Source: Methanobacterium sp. (GTDB lineage: Archaea > Methanobacteriota > Methanobacteria > Methanobacteriales > Methanobacteriaceae). Taken from it: 11,170 nt of DNA. The notes beneath the pieces are model-generated. The model was not told where the DNA came from and did not search any database. It saw only the letters and a list, made by a program, of their open reading frames with translations. The stretch lies in the NCBI GenBank assembly GCA_021372715.1, contig JAJFTX010000134.1, positions 1 through 11,170 on the forward strand. Direction: 5' to 3'. The position numbers were made by a program, and so were the translations under genes. Below are positions 6,380 through 11,170 of the stretch, one piece after another (the stretch's first letter is position 1; the number at the start of each line of letters is the position of its first letter).

Positions 6380-7683
6380 AACAAGCATTAATCGACTTTT
6401 TCAAAGATTATCAAGTAATATTAATTATCATACTCTTAATTGGAAGTGTGGCCTCCATATCCATTTTCGGCATACAGGAAGGTCTTGATCTTAAGGGAGG
6501 TTCTCAGATAAATATTCATCTGGAAACTCCGGTAGATACTAATACCATGAGTACGGTAACTGGCGTTCTGGATAAACGTCTGAACGCCTTCGGTGTTAAG
6601 GATGTACAGGTTAGGCCAAGTGGAAATCAGGATGTTATAATACAAATAGCCGGTGCAAAACCAGAAGATGTAGAGAATATTGTAGGCACACCCGGTAAAT
6701 TCGAAGCGAAAATAGGTAACGAAACTGTTCTGGTAGGTTCAGACATAGTAACTGTGAAAACTTACACCGTAGAAGGAAACACCTGGCACGTACCCTTTAC
6801 CATAACTACAGAAGCAGCCAATAAATTCGCTGAATTGGCAAAAGGTAAAGCAGGTCAGCCTGTGGATATGTATCTTGATGATAATCTGGTTTCATCACCA
6901 CAGTTAGATCCCGGACTGGCTAATGGAGTGGCCTCTACGGATGTGGAAGTTTCCGGTTCAGCGGAAACTCCGGCACAGGCACAGCAGCAGGCTAAGAATA
7001 TTCAAACTGTATTACAGTCAGGTTCCCTGCCGGTTAAGGTTACAATCACTGGAATAAGCAGTGTTTCTGCCGAATTAGGGACCCAATTCAAAAACGGGGC
7101 TTTAATTGCAGGATTTTTAGCATTGGTAGTAATATCAATAATTATATTCTTCCGCTACCGCACCCCCAAACTGGTTATACCCATCATATTCACCAGTATC
7201 GCTGAACTGATACTGATACTGGGAGTTGCTTCTGTAATACACTGGAACATAGATTTAGCTGCTATAGCCGGTATACTGGCGGCTATTGGTACAGGAGTAG
7301 ATGATCAGATAATCATAACCGATGAAGTTCTAAAGGGAAAGAGAGACCTTAAAAAAACGGGTAAAAAACAAAGTAAAAAATCCAATAAAGCTAAAAAGCC
7401 TAAGAAAGGTAAAAAAGCAAAATCTACAGGTAGAAGAATCACTAAAAGAATAACTGGATTTAGAGTTAGAATAAAAAGCGCATTCTTCATCATATACGCA
7501 TCTGCAGCAACCCTTATAGCTGCAATGTTACCTATAGCATATATCGGATTCACCAGAGGAACTACAGGAATTGGTGTTTTAACCGGTTTTGCCTTCACCA
7601 CCATCATAGGTGTCCTGATCGGTATATTCATCACTAGACCGGTCTATGCTAAATTTATGGAACTCATCTACGGTAATGATTAA
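6376..7683 (+). CDS. secD: Protein-export membrane protein SecD, with a Lys-rich cytoplasmic loop
   Basis: This is the partner of SecF in the SecDF accessory complex of the Sec translocon. The 435-residue protein has a first membrane segment (about 13-32) followed by LDLKGG (37-42). A large external domain to about 238 includes the repeat-like part VLDKRLNAFGVKDVQVRPSG (64-83). Five more membrane segments follow, at about 239-258, 266-288, 293-315, 368-391 and 399-420. GTGVDDQIIITDEV (306-319) is the conserved fourth-segment motif. Between segments 4 and 5 the loop is enlarged and extremely basic, with 16 Lys in residues 320-349, before the normal RIKSAFF (365-371) returns. The ATG at 6376 is supported by GGAGG at 6364-6368, seven bases upstream. 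The order secF-secD is the reverse of the bacterial one and no YajC gene is present. Confidence 0.95.
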   Translation: MKQALIDFFKDYQVILIIILLIGSVASISIFGIQEGLDLKGGSQINIHLETPVDTNTMSTVTGVLDKRLNAFGVKDVQVRPSGNQDVIIQIAGAKPEDVENIVGTPGKFEAKIGNETVLVGSDIVTVKTYTVEGNTWHVPFTITTEAANKFAELAKGKAGQPVDMYLDDNLVSSPQLDPGLANGVASTDVEVSGSAETPAQAQQQAKNIQTVLQSGSLPVKVTITGISSVSAELGTQFKNGALIAGFLALVVISIIIFFRYRTPKLVIPIIFTSIAELILILGVASVIHWNIDLAAIAGILAAIGTGVDDQIIITDEVLKGKRDLKKTGKKQSKKSNKAKKPKKGKKAKSTGRRITKRITGFRVRIKSAFFIIYASAATLIAAMLPIAYIGFTRGTTGIGVLTGFAFTTIIGVLIGIFITRPVYAKFMELIYGND

Positions 7684-7719
7684 ATTAAAGTAATATTTAT
7701 CTTCGTCTAAGGTTGAAAA

Positions 7720-8184
7720 ATGAAAAAACCAAGGGAAATGAAGGTTAAGCCCATAAAGAATGGGACTGTCATTGACCATATAAAGGCCAATAAAGCACTT
7801 AGTGTCCTTAATATTTTAGGACTACCCAGTGAAGAAACTGCGGTGACCATCGCCATGAATGTCCAATCCTCCCAGATGGGAAGTAAAGATATCGTTAAAA
7901 TTGAAGGAAGGGAATTGGCACCTAAAGAAGTTGATAAAATCGCACTTATCGCCCCCAAAGCCACCATAAACATTATAAGAGATTATGAACTGGTAGAGAA
8001 AGGTAAGGTTAATCTTCGAGATGAAATATACGGTATTTTAAAATGTCAAAACCCTAATTGTATAACTAACACAGAGGAACCTGTGGAGACACGATTCTAT
8101 GTTATTGGAAAAGGTCCCGTAACCCTTAGATGTTATTACTGTGAGAGAATTATGTATGATGATGAGATAGAATCACAGCTCTAA
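7720..8184 (+). CDS. pyrI: Aspartate carbamoyltransferase regulatory chain PyrI
   Basis: PyrI binds CTP/ATP and controls the catalytic PyrB chains in pyrimidine synthesis. The 154-residue protein aligns without offset to the Escherichia coli chain as I recall it. GTVIDHI (15-21) gives Asp19 and His20, KDIVK (56-60) gives Lys56 and Lys60, and Asn84, Tyr89 and Lys94 complete the nucleotide-site residues. Cys109, Cys114, Cys138 and Cys141 form the zinc site that contacts PyrB. All key residues are kept, so allosteric control is expected. ATG 7720 follows AAGGTTGA at 7709-7716; an internal ATG at 7738 behind AAGGGA is an alternative start. It begins 36 bases after secD and may share its transcript. 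pyrB is not in the window, unlike in organisms with a pyrBI operon. Confidence 0.96.
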   Translation: MKKPREMKVKPIKNGTVIDHIKANKALSVLNILGLPSEETAVTIAMNVQSSQMGSKDIVKIEGRELAPKEVDKIALIAPKATINIIRDYELVEKGKVNLRDEIYGILKCQNPNCITNTEEPVETRFYVIGKGPVTLRCYYCERIMYDDEIESQL

Positions 8185-8344
8185 ATACCAAATAATACCC
8201 TATTTTTTCTTATTTATATAATACTCAAAACTATAGAGTTTTTGATGTTTTATATGTTAAAATTATAATCTGCAAGGCTTATATTATTAATAACAGATTT
8301 TAAAAATAAAAGAGAGGAAGTTTAAATTATATGGGGTGAAAAAA
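8185..8344 (+). promoter_or_regulatory. pyrI end and YjbQ promoter region with start-deciding ribosome-binding site
   Basis: After pyrI there is a T-rich run (8201-8215). Next comes a small hairpin, AAAACT (8227-8232) with AGTTTT (8237-8242) around ATAG, followed by a T, which could end transcription. TTTATATAAT at 8213-8222 is a strong TATA match; a second, CTTATATTA near 8278-8286, would give a leader of about 35 bases. GGGGTGA at 8333-8339 lies five bases before ATG 8345 and is the ribosome-binding site. Confidence 0.4.
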
Positions 8345-8755
8345 ATGCAGATTTTAACAGAATATTTGGAGCTTAAAATAATTGACCGGATAAAAATTAT
8401 AGATATAACCCAAAATATTAATGCAGCATTAGCTGAAAGTGGTTTAAGAATGGGCATAGTCAATATATACAGTAAACATTCCACATCTGCAGTTTTCATA
8501 AACGAGAATGAATCTGGACTTTTAGATGATTATTTAAACTTAATTCAGTCCCTTGTTCCATCCAATGGTAATTACAAGCATGATCGTATAGATAACAATG
8601 CTGATTCCCATTTAAGATCATTTATTATAGGAAACAATGAGACTATACCCTTCCAAAACGCCAAAATGAGCCTGGGTACCTGGCAGAGTGTTTTCTTCCT
8701 GGAGATGGACGGTCCAAGAAACAGAAAGGTGACCATAACCATCATGGGAGATTAA
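8345..8755 (+). CDS. YjbQ/UPF0047 family protein (secondary thiamine-phosphate synthase type)
   Basis: The protein is a small single-domain member of the YjbQ (UPF0047) family, some members of which show weak thiamine-phosphate synthase activity; the physiological role is not settled. Counting from ATG 8345 it has 136 residues, the normal size. Conserved positions are visible: KHSTSAVFINENE (44-56) with His45 and Asn53/Glu54, HDRIDNNADSHLRS (79-92) with His79 and His89, GTWQSVFFLEMDGPR (111-125), and an IMGD end. The frame extends three codons to GTG 8336, but that GTG lies within the GGGGTGA ribosome-binding site, so ATG is the better start. It stands alone behind its own promoter candidate, followed on the same strand by the Nudix gene after about 90 bases. 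Family assignment is sure, function is not. Confidence 0.9.
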   Translation: MQILTEYLELKIIDRIKIIDITQNINAALAESGLRMGIVNIYSKHSTSAVFINENESGLLDDYLNLIQSLVPSNGNYKHDRIDNNADSHLRSFIIGNNETIPFQNAKMSLGTWQSVFFLEMDGPRNRKVTITIMGD

Positions 8756-8845
8756 GCCTTCTTATATTATGAAAAATATATATAAAAATAGTAAATTGAA
8801 TATAAAAATTTAATAATTAATGATCTTATACAGGTTTGATTTGAT
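8756..8845 (+). promoter_or_regulatory. Promoter region of the Nudix gene
   Basis: TATATATAAA at 8777-8786 fits an archaeal TATA box and would give a transcript starting near 8812 with a leader of roughly 33 bases. AGGTTTGAT at 8832-8840 is an imperfect ribosome-binding site. The five bases TTGAT occur three times in a row at 8836-8850, and the last copy contains the start codon. Confidence 0.4.
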
Positions 8846-9343
8846 TTGATAGAATATGTTTTTGGCCTGGCTGTCAGGGCTTTGATCTTCGATGACGATG
8901 GTAAGATTCTCATACTAAAAAGATCCACTGAATCAAAAACTAATCCTGGAAAGTGGGAACTTCCCGGGGGGAAAGTGGATCAGGGCGAATCCTTTGACAA
9001 AGCACTTGTAAGAGAAGTTTATGAGGAAACTGGCCTTAATATTACCCTGGAAAATGTAATCGGAGCATCTCAGCAGAATTTACCCCTAATTAGGGCTGTT
9101 CATATTATAATGGCCGGAAAAATAGAAGAAGGTGAATTGAACCTAAGCAGCGAACATGAAGGATACGCCTGGGAGTTTTTAGAGAATCTATCTGATTATG
9201 AACTGGCTGATTGGTTAGAGTACTTCATATTGCAAAGAAAGGAAACATCCATTGCTCATGATGATGAAGATTCAGAAAGCCTTTTAAATCCCTGGATTAA
9301 AACCATCAGCACTTCTGTAGATAGGATAAGGGGCAAAAAATAG
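8846..9343 (+). CDS. Nudix hydrolase
   Basis: Nudix proteins hydrolyse nucleoside diphosphates linked to another group, often damaged nucleotides or nucleotide cofactors. The full Nudix box is present: Gly42, then Glu48, then REVYEETGL at 56-64, with Glu57, Glu60 and Glu61 as metal ligands. The stretch KWELPGGKVDQGE (36-48) before and within it resembles the MutT/8-oxo-dGTP group, but substrate cannot be fixed from sequence. The catalytic domain ends near residue 130. A tail of about 30 residues follows, first acidic (DDEDSE, 139-144), then basic at the end. The start is TTG 8846, since no ATG or GTG lies in frame before the conserved core and MIEYVFGLAVRALI is the usual kind of beginning. 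It converges on pheT, 34 bases away. Confidence 0.92.
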   Translation: MIEYVFGLAVRALIFDDDGKILILKRSTESKTNPGKWELPGGKVDQGESFDKALVREVYEETGLNITLENVIGASQQNLPLIRAVHIIMAGKIEEGELNLSSEHEGYAWEFLENLSDYELADWLEYFILQRKETSIAHDDEDSESLLNPWIKTISTSVDRIRGKK

Positions 9344-9377
9344 AATTGATATTTTTTTAAATTTTTAAATTACCAGT
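9335..9377. terminator. Convergent end region between the Nudix gene and pheT
   Basis: On the plus strand seven Ts (9352-9358) and five Ts (9362-9366) follow the Nudix stop and would give a U-tract. On the minus strand the pheT transcript would meet a run of six Ts opposite the As at 9335-9340, within the last codons of the Nudix gene. Both gene ends could thus be served by this short region. No G/C-rich hairpin is present, as is usual for archaeal ends. Confidence 0.4.
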
Positions 9378-11045
9378 TTAATTCATATTAAATTCCAGTT
9401 CAAAGGCCACCACAGGATATTCCAATTCAAAATTGGATATTACCATGGGGTTTAACTCTCCAAAAAATCCTTCAACCACTGAGGAAGTGTCATTTTCTTT
9501 AATTGTTTTAAGTTTAGCACATCTCCCCTTTATAAATGAAGGATGTTCTATAGACTTTATATTCATTTCTAAGCCTAGATTACTCATCAAAGATGCGGTT
9601 ATAGATTTTATCTCCGTGAAGTTGGCAGTTGAATGGGTTATCAGGGCAGCCATCTTCCGTACGCCTCGAGTATTAGTTTCCGCTGTTTGATCCAGATAGA
9701 CTACCTCGCCCACTTCAAATATTTTCTGGGGCAACTCTTCATGTTTGTTATCTTCTAAAAATTCCATCAACCCATTTATAAGACTTTTCCTAATCATAGT
9801 ACGGTCTTGGCTTATGGGCTGTGCCACCACTACCCTATCATCTGTGTTTAGGTTCATCTTGCGGTAATGTTGCTCTTCACTGGTGAGCATAAGGCTCATC
9901 ACTTCATTAAAACCCAATCCAATCATAATTTCCCGTAGATTATTTTCAAATATCTTACCCGGATCCTCGGAAGCTAACATCATCACATCTGGCAGATATG
10001 CTTTGATCTTTCTAAAATCGTAACCTATAGCCACATTTTCAATTATATCCACTTCATGGAGTATATCTATACGGTAGGGTGGTATGGAAACTTTAATTTC
10101 CTCTTCATTTATAACTTCCGCATCTAACCTGACCCGACGAATCATCTCTACCATCTGCGATGTTGTAGAATCGATTCCTATCATTTTTTGAGCATTTTTA
10201 ACCTTTAATATTCTTTCTTTAGGTGTTAGATCTGGTGCTTGTATGTTTTTATCAACATAAATAATGTCCATGGTCTTAATTCTAGCACCTGCCTCTGCGA
10301 AAGATGTAGTAATAATATTCAGGGTGTGATTAACCGCTTTTTCATCGGTTCCAGTGACATCCACCAGTACATTTTTGGTTTCTTTAGTGAGTTTGGTGAG
10401 TTCCCCGTTTATTATAGGTGGCATGGAAAGTACGTTATCTTCATCATCCACTATTAAAGGATATTTATCGAATCTATCTAATATATGGGCGTATTTAACT
10501 CCTTTTTTATGTTCTTTGAGAATTTCCTCCAGATTCATCTCTTCTTCAGTTTCTAGAGGTATGAATGATGTTTCAAGAGGATTTGCTGCTTTATAATAGA
10601 AAGGAGGAGTTAAAACATCTAAGTTATGGATTCCAATGGCAATTTTTTTCCTATCCCTTCCCAGAACCCAATGTAGATCTTCCTGGAATTCCATGAGCTG
10701 TACCAGCTTTTCATCATCTAGTCTAATGTTCTCCACTATGGCACATGCTGTATAGGGCCTGATCTGGGCCAATTGAGGATCTACAGTGATGCTGGTGTGG
10801 GATGGTGATAGATCATATCTAGGTATTCCCAGCTCAATATCCAGAAATCCCTTTAATGTACGTGCTATTCCTTCTACAGAGAAGTGATCAGGTCGATTAG
10901 GGAAGAACTCTACCTTTAATTTCTCATCGTCGTAGTCTTCGATATCACTACCTATCATGGGTAGGAGTTCTATTAGCTCCTCATGATCAATGGATCTGCC
11001 TAAAAGTTGGTTAATATTATTGTAAGTGAAATTTATAACTGGCAT
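9378..11045 (-). CDS. pheT: Phenylalanine--tRNA ligase beta subunit, archaeal type
   Basis: This is the beta chain of the alpha2-beta2 phenylalanyl-tRNA synthetase, which charges tRNA-Phe and edits mischarged tyrosine. The 555-residue length is that of the archaeal/eukaryotic form, lacking the N-terminal tRNA-binding extension and the C-terminal anticodon-binding domain of the bacterial chain. FFPNRPDHFSVEGIARTL (47-64) is the N-terminal signature. GRDRKKIAIGIHNLD (129-143) lies in the B3/B4 editing region. VSIPPYRIDILHEVDIIENV (319-338) is the B5 DNA-binding-like motif. The last 200 residues are the catalytic-like core, with VAQPISQDRTMIRKSLINGL (407-426). The start at 11045 is supported by an AGGAG site on the minus strand (complement of 11052-11056), six bases upstream. 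pheS is not in the window. It is the only minus-strand gene, convergent with the Nudix gene. Confidence 0.97.
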   Translation of the reverse strand: MPVINFTYNNINQLLGRSIDHEELIELLPMIGSDIEDYDDEKLKVEFFPNRPDHFSVEGIARTLKGFLDIELGIPRYDLSPSHTSITVDPQLAQIRPYTACAIVENIRLDDEKLVQLMEFQEDLHWVLGRDRKKIAIGIHNLDVLTPPFYYKAANPLETSFIPLETEEEMNLEEILKEHKKGVKYAHILDRFDKYPLIVDDEDNVLSMPPIINGELTKLTKETKNVLVDVTGTDEKAVNHTLNIITTSFAEAGARIKTMDIIYVDKNIQAPDLTPKERILKVKNAQKMIGIDSTTSQMVEMIRRVRLDAEVINEEEIKVSIPPYRIDILHEVDIIENVAIGYDFRKIKAYLPDVMMLASEDPGKIFENNLREIMIGLGFNEVMSLMLTSEEQHYRKMNLNTDDRVVVAQPISQDRTMIRKSLINGLMEFLEDNKHEELPQKIFEVGEVVYLDQTAETNTRGVRKMAALITHSTANFTEIKSITASLMSNLGLEMNIKSIEHPSFIKGRCAKLKTIKENDTSSVVEGFFGELNPMVISNFELEYPVVAFELEFNMN

Positions 11046-11170
11046 GTAAGTCTCCTAGTTAATTACTATTTTTATTTCTTCAAATTACTATTAAAATATC
11101 TACCGTAAATTTTTTTTGAGGTTAATAATGAATTTTTCTTGAAATACTAATATCTTTATCCTGTTTTTAT
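11046..11170 (-). promoter_or_regulatory. pheT upstream region
   Basis: There is no gene in these last 125 bases. On the minus strand the AGGAG ribosome-binding site is at 11056-11052. GATATTTTAA at 11100-11091 is a possible TATA box, giving a leader of about 20 bases. An eight-base T run at 11110-11117 (an A run for pheT) lies further upstream. Nothing else is recognisable. Confidence 0.35.

Noticed and set aside
7305..7634. A hydrophobic 109-residue minus-strand frame within secD.
   Set aside because: The apparent membrane segments come from the complement of SecD membrane-coding DNA.
10239..10596. Two overlapping plus-strand frames (72 and 80 residues) within pheT.
   Set aside because: They lie antisense to a fully conserved pheT region, without ribosome-binding sites or known domains.

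Overview
This window looks like a chromosomal segment of a methanogenic archaeon, most likely of the Methanobacteriales. The evidence is indirect but consistent. Phenylalanyl-tRNA synthetase beta is of the archaeal type (555 residues). The Sec genes run secF then secD without a YajC gene. Ribosome-binding sites are of the AGGTGA/GGAGG kind, several starts appear to be TTG, and the intergenic DNA is AT-rich with TTTATATA-like TATA boxes. There are no transposases, integrases, CRISPR repeats, tRNAs or rRNAs, and most genes are full-length housekeeping genes.

Layout. Positions 1-258 hold the 3' end of an unrecognised gene. It abuts a gene at 259-1497 for a protein with a cyclase-type palm domain resembling GTP cyclohydrolase III, ending in two predicted membrane segments. 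A small gene at 1558-1818 follows, for a membrane-anchored Asn/Ser-rich protein. Next come three arginine-biosynthesis genes on the plus strand: argJ (1997-3190), argB (3356-4234) and argC (4317-5327). Each has its own AT-rich leader, and the argB leader carries an unusual duplicated palindrome. After a 209-base gap, secF (5537-6379) and secD (6376-7683) overlap by four bases. Then come pyrI (7720-8184), a YjbQ/UPF0047 gene (8345-8755) and a Nudix hydrolase (8846-9343). pheT (9378-11045) lies on the minus strand, convergent with the Nudix gene, and its promoter region reaches towards the right edge.

How the genes work together. ArgJ, ArgB and ArgC together give the acetyl-cycle steps glutamate -> N-acetylglutamate -> acetylglutamyl phosphate -> acetylglutamate semialdehyde, plus the final transfer of acetyl from acetylornithine. 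Only the aminotransferase (argD) is missing here. SecF and SecD form the accessory membrane complex of the Sec translocon. PyrI is the allosteric chain of aspartate carbamoyltransferase; its catalytic partner pyrB is not in the window.

I see no clear previously undescribed multi-gene system. The points most worth a second look are the membrane-anchored palm-domain protein and its surface-protein-like neighbours, the covarying palindrome pair around the argB promoter, and a very lysine-rich loop in SecD. Three start codons also look better placed downstream of, or at non-ATG codons relative to, the longest reading frame.
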